Source: Actinophytocola sp963826035 (GTDB lineage Bacteria; Actinomycetota; Actinomycetes; Mycobacteriales; Pseudonocardiaceae). From it: 64,000 nucleotides of DNA. The stretch lies in assembly GCA_963826035.1 (NCBI GenBank), contig CAWGVZ010000003.1, forward strand, positions 558,001 to 622,000, given 5' to 3'. Position numbers and translations under genes: made by a program. Of the stretch, positions 27,764 through 36,909 are shown piece after piece. Every line of letters begins with the position of its first letter. Position 1 is the stretch's first letter. A model generated the notes under the pieces. It saw nothing but the letters and a program-made list of their open reading frames with translations, was not told where the DNA came from and searched no databases.

Positions 27764-28633
27764 GTGCAGGATCTTGACGACGCGGCCGCCGTCTTCGCCG
27801 AGGTACGGCCGCGCCTGTTCGGCATCGCCTACCGCATGCTGGGCAGCGCGATCGACGCCGAGGACCTGCTCCAGGACGTGTGGCTGCGCTGGCAGACCTG
27901 CGACCGCTCGGCCGTGACCAACCCGGCCGCCTACCTGGCCACGACCACCACCCGGCTCGCCATCAACGCCGGCAAGACCGCACGGGCCCGGCACGAGGCC
28001 TACGTCGGGCCGTGGCTGCCCGAACCCGTCGACACCTCGGCCGACCCGCAGTTGGGCGCCGAGCGGGGCGCGGCGCTGGAGTTCGCCGTGCTGCTCCTGC
28101 TCGAGAAGCTCACGCCCACCGAACGCGCGGCGTACGTGCTGCGGGAGGCGTTCGACTACCCGTACGACCAGATAGCCGAGATCGTCCAGACCACGGACGT
28201 CGCCGCGCGCAAGCTCGTCAGCCGGGCGCGCAAACACCTGACCGCGGACCGGCACGCGCCCGCCGCCGCGCCGGAACAGAAGCGACTGCTGACCGCGTTC
28301 GTGGCGGCCGCCCGCGCGGGCGATCTGTCCACTTTGGAACGGCTGTTCGCGGCGGATGTGGTGAGCTACTCCGACGGCGGCGGCGTGGTGCGGGCCTCGC
28401 GCATTCCCGTGCACGGCGCCACCACCGTGGCGAAGTACCTCCGCGCGTTCGCCGACCGCTTCTGGACCGATGTGGACGTCTCGTGGGTGAGCGCCAACGG
28501 CCAGCACGCGGCGCTGCTGCGGCGCGACGGCGTGGCGTTCACCATGGTCACGGTCACCGCGTCGGCCGACGGCATCGACCAGATCATGTGGATGATGAAC
28601 CCCGGCAAGTTGGCGGCCGTCACTCCGGCGTGA
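27764..28633 (+). CDS. ECF41-type sigma factor (SigJ-like) with C-terminal SnoaL-like domain
   Basis: A 289-residue sigma factor. Region 2 is near residues 8-75 (RPRLFGIAYRMLGSAIDAED, DVWLRWQ), region 4 near 110-165 (LTPTERAAYVLREAFDYPYD, then IAEIVQTTDVAARKLVSRAR). The C-terminal NTF2/SnoaL-like domain (about 175-289) contains the DGGG motif and a late NPGKL, corresponding to the conserved motifs through which ECF41 proteins control themselves without an anti-sigma factor. GTG start. It is divergent from its likely target. Its end overlaps the convergent esterase by 14 bp. Confidence 0.88.
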   Translation: MQDLDDAAAVFAEVRPRLFGIAYRMLGSAIDAEDLLQDVWLRWQTCDRSAVTNPAAYLATTTTRLAINAGKTARARHEAYVGPWLPEPVDTSADPQLGAERGAALEFAVLLLLEKLTPTERAAYVLREAFDYPYDQIAEIVQTTDVAARKLVSRARKHLTADRHAPAAAPEQKRLLTAFVAAARAGDLSTLERLFAADVVSYSDGGGVVRASRIPVHGATTVAKYLRAFADRFWTDVDVSWVSANGQHAALLRRDGVAFTMVTVTASADGIDQIMWMMNPGKLAAVTPA

Positions 28634-30044
28634 GATCCGCCCAGAAGTCGAGCTGGTGGCCGGCCACGTAGTCGGTGGACCCGATCCGGCCGGGTGCCAG
28701 GGACTGGACGTGGCCGGTGCGGAAGGCGGGCCACCCCGGGTCACCGTGCGCGGCGAACGCCGCCCAGTACCGGATCATCCGGTCGGCCAACTCCCGCTGA
28801 CCCGAAGACAACACCGGGCCACCGGGCAGATCGAACAGGTACGGCAGCGTGCTCCCGTGGACGGCACCGGCCGGCAGCGGTCCGAACGCCGGGGCGTCCC
28901 GGTCGGCGAACTCGTAGAACCACGTGTCCGTGTGCGCGGCGAAGGCCCGCCCCTGCTCCCACGCCGGCCGCGCCCAGGCCCGGTCGGTCGACACCTGCGC
29001 CCAGGCGTCGGACGGTGTGGCAAAGCGGTCGAGCGGATACCGCGCCGCTACCACTCCCGCCGCCGTGCCGAATGCCTCGTCCAGCAGCGCCGGATACCGC
29101 TCGGCCGTGACCGCGCCGAGCAGGTCCGCGTAGAACCGCGCCTCGTCGAGCGTGGTGCCCAGCAGGAGCGGAACGCGGTGAAAACGGCCGGCGGGGATGG
29201 CCGTGGCAGGTGACTCGGGCAGCGTCACGCCGCCGAAGGCCGGGCGGATGAACTGGCCGGAGGCGGGCAGCAGGTCGGCCACCGGCGCCCGCCGCAGGTC
29301 GGCCAGATCACCCATGGCCGCCCCGAGTTCGGCCAGCTCGGCCTCGGGAATCCACCTCGGCGGCAGGGCGGGCACTCCGGGGATGAACAGGTTCGCGGGT
29401 GTCGAGTCGAACACGGTGAACGGGCTCTGCAGCACGGCGCGGTGGAACAGCCCGGCCGACCCCGGCGACACGAGATGCGCGGCGATCATGAGCGCCCCGT
29501 AGGACTCCCCGGCGAGCGTCACGTTCCCGGGGTCGCCGCCGAACCGCGCGATCTCCCGTCGTACCCAGCGCAGCGCCGCCTGCTGGTCCTGCAGCCCGAA
29601 CGTGCCCGTGTCCTCGCCACTGCCGGCCAGGTCCGGATGGCTGAAGCACGCGAACACGCCGAGCCGGAAGTTCGGCGTCACCACCACGACGTCGCCCGTG
29701 ACGGCCAGCCGCTTCGGGTCGACGTCGGCGCCCGAGCCGTTCGTCCCGCCGCCGCCGTGCAGCCACACCACCACCGGGCGGCCCGTCCGGTCGAGGTCGG
29801 GCACCGTGACGTCGAGGGTCAGGCAGTCCTCGTCGAGCGAGGTGATGGCCGCGAACGACTGCGCCGTCTGCGGCGCCGGTGTCCCCGGCCCCTCCCGAAG
29901 TCCTTCCCATGGCTCGACCGGCGCGGGCGCCCGCCACCGCCGGTCGCCGACCGGGGGTGCCGCGTAGGGAATCCCCTGGAACGAGAGGTGGCCGTCGAAC
30001 TGGCGGCCGCGGACGGCACCGCCGCTCAGCCGCAATATTGTCAT
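28620..30044 (-). CDS. Carboxylesterase, type B
   Basis: A 474-residue alpha/beta-hydrolase. The oxyanion-hole loop is VVWLHGGGGTNGSG (near residue 95) and the nucleophile elbow is LAGESYGALM with Ser near residue 182; SLDEDCLTLDV is the second family signature. No signal peptide, so it is probably cytosolic. The start codon overlaps the TetR stop (ATGA), so repressor and enzyme are translated together and the enzyme is likely induced by an ester or its product. Relatives hydrolyse para-nitrobenzyl and other aromatic esters. Confidence 0.87.
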   Translation of the reverse strand: MTILRLSGGAVRGRQFDGHLSFQGIPYAAPPVGDRRWRAPAPVEPWEGLREGPGTPAPQTAQSFAAITSLDEDCLTLDVTVPDLDRTGRPVVVWLHGGGGTNGSGADVDPKRLAVTGDVVVVTPNFRLGVFACFSHPDLAGSGEDTGTFGLQDQQAALRWVRREIARFGGDPGNVTLAGESYGALMIAAHLVSPGSAGLFHRAVLQSPFTVFDSTPANLFIPGVPALPPRWIPEAELAELGAAMGDLADLRRAPVADLLPASGQFIRPAFGGVTLPESPATAIPAGRFHRVPLLLGTTLDEARFYADLLGAVTAERYPALLDEAFGTAAGVVAARYPLDRFATPSDAWAQVSTDRAWARPAWEQGRAFAAHTDTWFYEFADRDAPAFGPLPAGAVHGSTLPYLFDLPGGPVLSSGQRELADRMIRYWAAFAAHGDPGWPAFRTGHVQSLAPGRIGSTDYVAGHQLDFWADLTPE

Positions 30045-30661
30045 ACTGTCATCGTAGCAGTACGTCCATATTGGAAGACTGCGGTGATCGCCTGCCGCAG
30101 CACCTCCCGCGCGGGGAACTCGCCCGAGAGCACCACCTGATCGGCCAACCCCTGCACGGTCGCCAGGATCATGCGGGCAGCCAGCGCGGCGTCGGCGCCG
30201 GGCGCGACCTCGCCGCGCGCCATGCCGTCCTCGACGGCCGAGGTGACGTAGCCGAGCAGGCCGACGCCGGCCTGCCTGGCGACGTCGGCGAGACCGGCGT
30301 TGTGCAGCGCCTGGGCCTGCAGACCCTGCCGGACGCGGTACTCGACGTCACGCTCCTGGTCGAGCGGCAACAGCTCGACCAGGCTGTTCAGCAGCACCTC
30401 GGCGACCGGAAGCCCGACCGCCTGGTCCTCGCGGACGCGCGCCCGCACCCGCTCGCTCAGGCGGGACACGGCGTCGTCGTAGGCGAAGCGGAGCAGCACG
30501 TCCTTGCCGATGAAGTAGTGCTGGATGAGCCCGATGGAGACCCCGGCCTCGGCCGCCACCCGCGCGAACGAGACGGCCGCGAAGCCCTCCGCGGCGAGCA
30601 GTCGCTGGAACGCCCGGGCGATCTGGGCACGACGCTGGTCATGATCTGCTGGGCGGGGCAT
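30041..30661 (-). CDS. TetR-family regulator of the carboxylesterase
   Basis: A 206-residue regulator. HTH at about residues 10-55 (IARAFQRLLAAEGFAAVSFA, RVAAEAGVSIGLIQHYF), then a helical ligand domain. The ATG at 30661 follows a TATGG-N5-CCATA palindrome, a likely autoregulatory operator; an ATG five codons earlier would lie inside that palindrome. It is the first gene of a two-gene unit with the esterase and divergent from a yqeY-like gene (36 bp between starts). Confidence 0.85.
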   Translation of the reverse strand: MPRPADHDQRRAQIARAFQRLLAAEGFAAVSFARVAAEAGVSIGLIQHYFIGKDVLLRFAYDDAVSRLSERVRARVREDQAVGLPVAEVLLNSLVELLPLDQERDVEYRVRQGLQAQALHNAGLADVARQAGVGLLGYVTSAVEDGMARGEVAPGADAALAARMILATVQGLADQVVLSGEFPAREVLRQAITAVFQYGRTATMTV

Positions 30662-30666
30662 TCGGT

Positions 30667-30681
30667 TATGGTACATCCATA
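30667..30681. promoter_or_regulatory. Candidate TetR operator
   Basis: A perfect 5-bp inverted repeat TATGG-TACAT-CCATA between the divergent TetR and YqeY-like genes, six bases before the TetR start. The position fits an operator blocking transcription. The arms are short, so confidence is moderate. Confidence 0.45.
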
Positions 30682-30697
30682 CTGCTACCGTTGCCCG

Positions 30698-31051
30698 ATG
30701 CGCAGCACCCTTCGCCACGACCTGGCAATCGCCCTCAAGGCTCGCGACCGGGTGGCCGTGACCGCACTCCGGTCCGCCCTGTCGGCGATCGACAACGCGG
30801 AGGCCGTGCCCACCGACCAGTCCCTGGACACCACGGTGGGCACCGAGCACGTGGCCGGCGCGGCGGCCGGCCTCGGCGCGGCGGAAGCGGAACGCCGCGA
30901 CCTCACGGAGTCCGCCGTACGGTCGATCATCGAGACCGAGGCACGGGACCGCACGGCAGCCGCCGAGGAGTACGAGCGACTCGGGCGGACCGACCAGGCG
31001 GCGCGACTCCGCGCGGAGGCCGAGGTACTGAGCAAGTACCTGGGCGGCTAG
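30698..31051 (+). CDS. GatB/YqeY-domain protein, short
   Basis: A 117-residue protein matching the N-terminal helical part of the YqeY family: LRHDLAIALKARDRVAVTAL, RSALSAIDNAEAV, then ETEARDRTAAAEEYERLGR. The family resembles the tRNA-binding tail of GatB but its role is unsettled. The usual length is about 150 residues, so this is a short version. Cytosolic. ATG at 30698. Divergent from the TetR/esterase pair. Confidence 0.8.
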   Translation: MRSTLRHDLAIALKARDRVAVTALRSALSAIDNAEAVPTDQSLDTTVGTEHVAGAAAGLGAAEAERRDLTESAVRSIIETEARDRTAAAEEYERLGRTDQAARLRAEAEVLSKYLGG

Positions 31052-31077
31052 CGTCCGGCGGCCCGTCGAATGCCTGC

Positions 31078-31120
31078 AAGGCGTCGTTCCGGACGCTCAA
31101 TGTCAGGAAGGCGTCGTTCC
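31078..31120. repeat. Intergenic repeat with two 13-bp units 30 bp apart
   Basis: AAGGCGTCGTTCC occurs at 31078-31090 and again at 31108-31120, separated by GGACGCTCAATGTCAGG. The same architecture with a different unit (AATGCCCCATTCG) and a similar middle (GGACGTTGAGCGTC) is at 54124-54170. The repeat supplies the last codons and stop of the next TetR gene. Confidence 0.55.
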
Positions 31121-31702
31121 AGGCATGCCCACGACACGCCGGGGCCAGTTGCGCAGGGTGCTGTCGAGGGCGTCCAGCGCTCGTCGCCACGAGAGGTCCG
31201 CATCGCGAGGGTGGGTGGCGAACGCGCCGGCCGTCTCCAGGGTCACGTAACCGTGGAAGGTGCTGTGCAGCAGCCGGACGGCGTCGGTCTCGTCGGGTTC
31301 GGACAGGTGGTAGCCGCGGAGGAGGGCGCGGGTGAGCCGCGCGTGCCGGGGCGCGGCGCTGGCGGCCGCGGTCTCCGGGTCGAGCCGGAGCTGCGCGGCC
31401 GCGTACCGGCCCGGGTGGTCCTTCGCGTAGGTGCGGTAGGCGTCGGCGAAGGCGGCCAGCGCGTCCTTGCCGGCGCGGCCGGCCAGGGCGGCGGCCGCCA
31501 GGTCGGCCATCTCCGCGAGCGCCAGTACGGCGACCCGGACCCGCAGGTCCTGGGCGTTCCTGATGTGCGAGTACAGGCTCGCGTCCTTCACGCCGAAGCC
31601 GCGCGCGACGGCCGAAACGGTCACGTTCTCGAAGCCGAGTTCGTCGGCCAGGTCGGCCGCCGCCAGGGTCAGGCGGTCGGCCGTCAGTCCCGCGCGCGCC
31701 AC
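31103..31702 (-). CDS. TetR-family regulator with TetR_C_33-like C-terminus
   Basis: A 199-residue regulator. HTH at about 8-52 (AAADLADELGFENVTVSAVA, RGFGVKDASLYSHI). The C-terminal domain with RLLHSTFHGYVTLE and WRRALDALDSTL is the WHG/TetR_C_33 type. The GTG at 31702 has a strong AGGAGG four bases upstream. Divergent from the FBP gene with 61 bp between. Its C-terminus (PGTTPS) is encoded by the intergenic repeat, so the tail is probably not conserved. Confidence 0.83.
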   Translation of the reverse strand: MARAGLTADRLTLAAADLADELGFENVTVSAVARGFGVKDASLYSHIRNAQDLRVRVAVLALAEMADLAAAALAGRAGKDALAAFADAYRTYAKDHPGRYAAAQLRLDPETAAASAAPRHARLTRALLRGYHLSEPDETDAVRLLHSTFHGYVTLETAGAFATHPRDADLSWRRALDALDSTLRNWPRRVVGMPGTTPS

Positions 31703-31707
31703 CCGAC

Positions 31708-31745
31708 CTCCTAGGTCGTTTATGTATTTGCCTAATGCTCCTAGG
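31708..31745. promoter_or_regulatory. Paired CTCCTAGG elements in a divergent promoter
   Basis: CTCCTAGG occurs at 31708-31715 and at 31738-31745, exactly 30 bp apart (about three helical turns), each with the palindrome CCTAGG. They flank an AT-rich stretch (TTTATGTATTTG) between the divergent TetR and FBP genes, and fit a pair of operator half-sites for the TetR protein. Confidence 0.45.
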
Positions 31746-31763
31746 CAGCTTAGCGTCCCAGTC

Positions 31764-32246
31764 ATGAGGCCGGTAACCGAACGCGAGATCCGCGAGTCCT
31801 TCGTGAACTGCACGAAGGGCGAGACCCGCCGTCTGTCCGTCCCACGCGACCTCGCCACCCGCCCGTGGGCCGACCTGGACTTCCTCGGCTGGTGGGACCA
31901 GGCGGCGCCGGAACGGGCGTACCTGGTCACCGAGTCGGGCGACCGCCTGGTGGGCGTGGCGCTGCGCCGCACGACCGGCGGCCGGCGCAACATGTGCTCG
32001 CTGTGCCTGACCACCCACACGGGCGACGGCGTGGCGCTGATGACCGCGCGCAAGGCGGGCCGGTCGGGGCAGCAGGGCAACTCCGTGGGGTCGTACCTGT
32101 GCGCCGACCTGGCGTGCTCGCTTTACGTGCGCGGCAAGAAGTCCCCCGAACCGGGCGGCCGCCTGCAGGAGTCCCTCACGGAGGCCGAGCAGATCGCCAG
32201 AACCACGGCCAACCTGGCGAACTTCCTGGCCAGGGTCACGGTGTAG
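31764..32246 (+). CDS. FBP-domain (EF-G-binding treble-clef) protein
   Basis: A 160-residue protein. The C-terminal zinc finger is visible as CSLC near residue 74 and CADLAC near 113, the four-cysteine treble clef of the FBP family. Relatives of FusB/FusC bind elongation factor G and help release it from the ribosome; in staphylococci this gives fusidic acid resistance. The N-terminal half (REIRESFVNCTKGE) also fits. Cytosolic. Divergent from a TetR regulator, so probably inducible. Ribosome-related function is inferred from the family. Confidence 0.82.
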   Translation: MRPVTEREIRESFVNCTKGETRRLSVPRDLATRPWADLDFLGWWDQAAPERAYLVTESGDRLVGVALRRTTGGRRNMCSLCLTTHTGDGVALMTARKAGRSGQQGNSVGSYLCADLACSLYVRGKKSPEPGGRLQESLTEAEQIARTTANLANFLARVTV

Positions 32247-32291
32247 CGCGCGATACGGCGGCGCGCCGGACCGCGCGACTACGGTCGCCGC

Positions 32292-33011
32292 ATGATCGGT
32301 GTGCTGCTCCTCGCGCTGCCGGTCGGGCTCCTCATCGGGACCATCGGGGTCGGGGGTGTGCTGCTGCCGCCCGCGCTCGTCCACCTCCTCGGGTTCGACA
32401 TCCACGCGGCCGCCGGCACCAGCAGTTGGTGCTTCCTGTTCACCGGGGTGGTCGGCACACTCGCCCACGCGCGGGGGCGGGCGATGCCGTGGACACTGGT
32501 CGGCGGGCTGACCCTGGGCGCGGCGCCCGGTGCGGCCCTCGGTGCGCTGGCCAACGGCCTCGTCTCCGCGACCGTCGTCTGGCTGACGCTGGGGACCATC
32601 ACGCTCGGCGCCGGCCTCCACCGCCTGCGGAACCGGTCCGGTGGCGAGCGCACCCGACTGCCCACGGGCATCGCCGTGACCACCGGCGCGGTGGTCGGCT
32701 TCGGGTCCGCCCTGACCGGCACGGGCGGACCGGTGCTGCTGGTGCCCGTGCTGCTGGTGCTGGAGGTCGCGCCCCTGGCGGCGGTCGCGGCCAGCCAGGT
32801 CATCCAGCTTCCGCTGGTGTTGTTCGCCGTGCTCGGCTACTCGGCCACCGGTTCGGTCCACTTCGGACTCGGGACGATCCTCGGGTCGGTGGCCGCCGTG
32901 GGCACGGTGGCCGGCGCGCTCATCGCCACCCGGCTCCCGGCGCAGCGACTCCGGACCGTTGCCGCCACCACGCTGGTCGCGGTCGGCGTCTTCTTTCTGC
33001 TCACCGCATGA
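32292..33011 (+). CDS. TSUP-family (TauE/SafE-like) membrane permease
   Basis: A 239-residue polytopic protein with about seven or eight helices in two similar halves, each opening with a glycine-rich motif (LLIGTIGVGGVLLPP and VVGFGSALTGTGGPVLLVP). This repeat is characteristic of TauE/SafE sulfite/organosulfur exporters. Downstream of FBP by 45 bp, same strand, but a functional link is not obvious. The transported anion is unknown. Confidence 0.83.
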   Translation: MIGVLLLALPVGLLIGTIGVGGVLLPPALVHLLGFDIHAAAGTSSWCFLFTGVVGTLAHARGRAMPWTLVGGLTLGAAPGAALGALANGLVSATVVWLTLGTITLGAGLHRLRNRSGGERTRLPTGIAVTTGAVVGFGSALTGTGGPVLLVPVLLVLEVAPLAAVAASQVIQLPLVLFAVLGYSATGSVHFGLGTILGSVAAVGTVAGALIATRLPAQRLRTVAATTLVAVGVFFLLTA

Positions 33012-33140
33012 CGGCACACTCGCGGCACAACTCGGTGCCACATTGACTCAGCGGTACGGCAACCAGGTCGTGCCACTGTCGTTTTCCCTGATAGGAGCCC
33101 ACTACTTGCTATGGTGCCATTTTGATGCCATAGTTGTGCC

Positions 33141-33680
33141 ATGGATCTGACGCCCTATGTGGACAACGTTCGTCGAGAGCTGGCTGTCGCCGCCGAGGCC
33201 GGTGGCGACGACGCTCGCGCCCTCGCCGGACGACTGAGCGCGCCGCTCGCGTCGACCATCCGGCTCACCCTGCTCGACGCCCTGTCGGTGGCGGCCGACG
33301 AGATCACCCGGGACCTGGCGCCCGGCTCGGTGGAGGTGCGGCTGCGCGGCGGCGACCCGACCTTCGCCGTGACCGCACCCGCCGTCGAATCCGCGATGCC
33401 GGCCGGCCAGGCCCAGCCGGCACCAGAACCGGAGCCGGTGGCGGACGCGGCGCCCGATGACAGCGCTGACAGCACCATGGCCCGCATCAACGTCCGCCTG
33501 CCCGAGCAGCTCAAGGCGCGCATCGAGGAGGCGGCCGCCGCACAGGGCCGCTCGGTCAACGCGTGGCTCGTCCGCGCCGCCACCGCCGCGCTGCGGCCAC
33601 AAACCCCGCAGAACCCGCCACCACCCCCGACCGGAAGCCGGGCGCGCTCGTCTCAGCGCTTCACCGGTTGGGTCCAGTAA
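33141..33680 (+). CDS. Ribbon-helix-helix (HicB/Arc-like) DNA-binding protein
   Basis: A 179-residue protein. The C-terminal RHH motif is clear: ARINVRLPEQLKARIEEAAA then GRSVNAWLVRAATAAL (residues about 113-152). The N-terminal 90 residues are a separate helical/beta domain (LTPYVDNVRRELAVAAEAGG) and a Pro/Glu linker joins them. It heads an operon with a DUF4097 protein and DrrA/DrrB, so it is probably their autoregulator and not an antitoxin; no toxin gene is adjacent. A GCCATAGTTGTGCCATGG stretch with near-repeats of TGGTGCCAT lies just upstream. Confidence 0.8.
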   Translation: MDLTPYVDNVRRELAVAAEAGGDDARALAGRLSAPLASTIRLTLLDALSVAADEITRDLAPGSVEVRLRGGDPTFAVTAPAVESAMPAGQAQPAPEPEPVADAAPDDSADSTMARINVRLPEQLKARIEEAAAAQGRSVNAWLVRAATAALRPQTPQNPPPPPTGSRARSSQRFTGWVQ

Positions 33681-33721
33681 CCCTTCTTTCACCAGCACAG
33701 ACACCATTCAAGGGGACAGCC

Positions 33722-34564
33722 ATGCCCATTTTCGACACCCCGGAACCGATCTCGGTCACCGTGGAACCCTCGGTCGGCAACGTCCGTATCGTCGCGAGCG
33801 ACCGCACCGACACAGTGGTCGACGTTCGCCCGTCCGACCCGTCCGACGCCTCGGACGTCAAGGCGGCCGAGCAGACCCGCGTGGAGTTCGCGGCCGGCAC
33901 GCTGACCGTGAAGAACTCGAGGAGCCCGTTCGACTTCTCCAACAAGACCCGGTCGGTCGACGTGACCATCGAGTTGCCGGCCGGGTCACGGGTGGACGGC
34001 GGCACCCAACTCGGCGACCTGCGCGCCACCGGCCGGCTCGGCGAGGTCCGCTACAAGTCGGGCGTCGGGCATTTCCAGCTCGAACACACGGGTGAGCTGC
34101 ACCTGCACACGTCCACCGGCAACGTGGTGGTCGAGCAGGTGGCCGGCAACGCCGAGGTCACCACCAGCTCCGGCCGCATCCAGCTCGTGGAGATCGACGG
34201 CACCGCGCAGGTCAAGAACTCCAACGGCCACACCACGCTCGGCGACGTGGCCGGCGCCGTGAAGATCCGCGCGGCCAACGGCGACATCACCGTGGAACGG
34301 GCGGGCGATGGCGTGGATGCCAAGACCGCCAACGGTTCCGTGCGGGTGCTCGAGACCGTCCGCGGCCTGGTCGAGCTCCAGACGGCCCTGGGCGACATCG
34401 AGATCGGCGTCCGGCGGGGATCGGCGGCCTGGCTCGACGTGAAGACCCAGTTCGGCCACGTGCACAACACCATGGACACCGTCGAGTCACCGGACACGGC
34501 GGCCGACAAGGTCGAAGTCCGCGCCCACACGTCGTTCGGCGAGATCACCGTCCGTCACTCCTGA
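33722..34564 (+). CDS. DUF4097-type beta-helix repeat protein
   Basis: A 280-residue protein made of repeated short strands: LHLHTSTGNVVVEQVAGN, AEVTTSSGRIQLVEIDG, AQVKNSNGHTTLGDVAG, VKIRAANGDITVERAG, VDAKTANGSVRVLE. This ladder is the DUF4097/LiaX-like fold. There is no signal peptide, so unlike many relatives it may stay in the cytosol or at the inner face. It lies between the RHH regulator and an ABC exporter, suggesting a sensor or adaptor for envelope stress. Exact role unknown. Confidence 0.82.
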   Translation: MPIFDTPEPISVTVEPSVGNVRIVASDRTDTVVDVRPSDPSDASDVKAAEQTRVEFAAGTLTVKNSRSPFDFSNKTRSVDVTIELPAGSRVDGGTQLGDLRATGRLGEVRYKSGVGHFQLEHTGELHLHTSTGNVVVEQVAGNAEVTTSSGRIQLVEIDGTAQVKNSNGHTTLGDVAGAVKIRAANGDITVERAGDGVDAKTANGSVRVLETVRGLVELQTALGDIEIGVRRGSAAWLDVKTQFGHVHNTMDTVESPDTAADKVEVRAHTSFGEITVRHS

Positions 34565-34577
34565 AAGGACAGTCCAC

Positions 34578-35518
<941 letters not shown>

Positions 35519-35522
<4 letters not shown>

Positions 35523-36307
35523 CCACCATGACTTATGCGGCGCGTGACTCGCTCACCATGTTGCGCCGCAACCTGCGGCACATGCAGCGCTATCCGACGT
35601 TGACCATCATGCTGCTCGCGCAGCCCATCCTGTTCCTGCTGATGTTCGTGTACATCTTCGGCGGCACGCTCGGTGACGGGCTGGGTGGCGTGGGCGGCCG
35701 GGCGGAGTACGTCGGGTTCGTGACACCGACCATCCTGGTGATCACCGTGTCCAGCGCGGCGCTCGGCACGGCCATCCTGGTGGCCATGGACATGACCGAG
35801 GGCATCATCAACCGGTTCCGCACCATGGCCATCTCGCGATCGTCCGTCCTCACGGGACACGTGATCGGCACGTTCCTCCAGACGACGTTCGCGCTCGTGG
35901 TGGTCACGGTGGTCGCGATGCTGGTCGGGTTCGAGGCGAAGACGGGTTTCACCGACTGGGCGGCGGCCGGCGGCATCCTGTTGCTGCTGACCATCGCACT
36001 GACGTGGATGTCCGTCGCGTTCGGACTGTCGGCGCGGAGCGTGGAGTCGGCCAGCAACACCCCGATGATCTTCACGCTGCTGCCGTTCATGGGCAGCGGT
36101 TTCGTCCCGACCGACTCGATGCCCGCGTGGCTGCGCTGGTTCGCCGAGTACCAGCCGTTCTCCCCGGTGATCGAGGCGGTTCGCGGGCTGCTGCTCGGCA
36201 CACCAGTGGGCAACAGCGCGATCCTGGCGATCGGCTGGTGCGTGCTGATCACCGCGATCGGCTACCTGTGGAGCAAGCGCCTTTACGCGAAGGTGCAGGA
36301 GCGCTGA
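35519..36307 (+). CDS. DrrB-like ABC-2 permease
   Basis: A 262-residue protein with six helices (YPTLTIMLLAQPILFLLMFV, TPTILVITVSSAALG, FALVVVTVVAMLVGF, and others). ALTWMSVAFGLSARSVESAS and LLPFMGSGFVPTDSMPAWLR are the DrrB/ABC-2 membrane 'EAA-like' region. Start in ATGA overlap with the ATPase gene. Forms the exporter with it. A hairpin follows the stop. Confidence 0.87.
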
Positions 36308-36325
36308 GACCGGGGAGGGGCCCGA

Positions 36326-36361
36326 GGCCCGCTGGCGACCTACACGGGTTGCCAGCGGGCC
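36326..36361. terminator. Hairpin between convergent genes
   Basis: An 11-bp stem GGCCCGCTGGC / GCCAGCGGGCC with a 14-nt loop, just after the DrrB-like stop. The right arm lies in the last codons of the convergent DinB-fold gene. Suitable as a terminator for the exporter operon. Confidence 0.55.
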
Positions 36362-36891
36362 GGCGGGTCTTCGCCGGTCAGGCCGTCGACCGCCTCGCGG
36401 AGCAGGTCGGCGTGGCCCGTGTGGCGGCCGTACTCCTCGATCAGATCGCAGAGCAGCCGGCGCAAGCTGGCGTGCTGCCCGTCCGGCGTTCCCACGTGGA
36501 CCAACTGGCCGACGCCGCCGTCGGACAGTGCGGTGGCCAGCCGGGCGCGGGACCGGTCGACCGCGTCGTCCCAGAGTGCGTACAGCTCCTCGGGCGTGTC
36601 GGTCGCCGCGGAGGTGAACGGCCACTCGGGACTGTCCCAGGTGGTCAGGTCCCAGGGATCACCGACCGGATCCCCGCGCAGTTTCGTGGTGAACATGTGG
36701 TCCTCCACGAAGGCCAGGTGCTTCAGCAAGCCGCCGATAGTCAGCGCCGAGGCGCCGATCCGGGTCCGCAGCCCGGCCGCGTCGAGGTTGTCGGCCTTCC
36801 ACCGGAAGGTGGTGCGCATCCGCTCGAGCGCGCCGACCAGGTGCTCGACCTCGGTGCCCGCGAGCGGCGGTTCCCAGGGATAGTCGGTCAT
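36340..36891 (-). CDS. DUF664/DinB-fold protein
   Basis: About 183 residues. SALTIGGLLKHLAFVEDHMF and LLCDLIEEYGRHTGHADLLR give the three histidines of the DinB metal site. DUF664 members are four-helix bundles, some thiol-dependent transferases. Cytosolic. ATG at 36891 preferred over a start three codons upstream. It sits 19 bp beyond the GH43 stop, in the same direction, but no functional link is visible. Confidence 0.82.
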   Translation of the reverse strand: MTDYPWEPPLAGTEVEHLVGALERMRTTFRWKADNLDAAGLRTRIGASALTIGGLLKHLAFVEDHMFTTKLRGDPVGDPWDLTTWDSPEWPFTSAATDTPEELYALWDDAVDRSRARLATALSDGGVGQLVHVGTPDGQHASLRRLLCDLIEEYGRHTGHADLLREAVDGLTGEDPPARWQPV

Positions 36892-36909
36892 GCCCGCCAC
36901 GGTAACCGG

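Noticed and set aside
33141..33680. HicB-type antitoxin of a toxin-antitoxin pair
   Set aside because: No small toxin gene flanks it; the next genes are DUF4097 and an ABC exporter, and the protein has an extra N-terminal domain.
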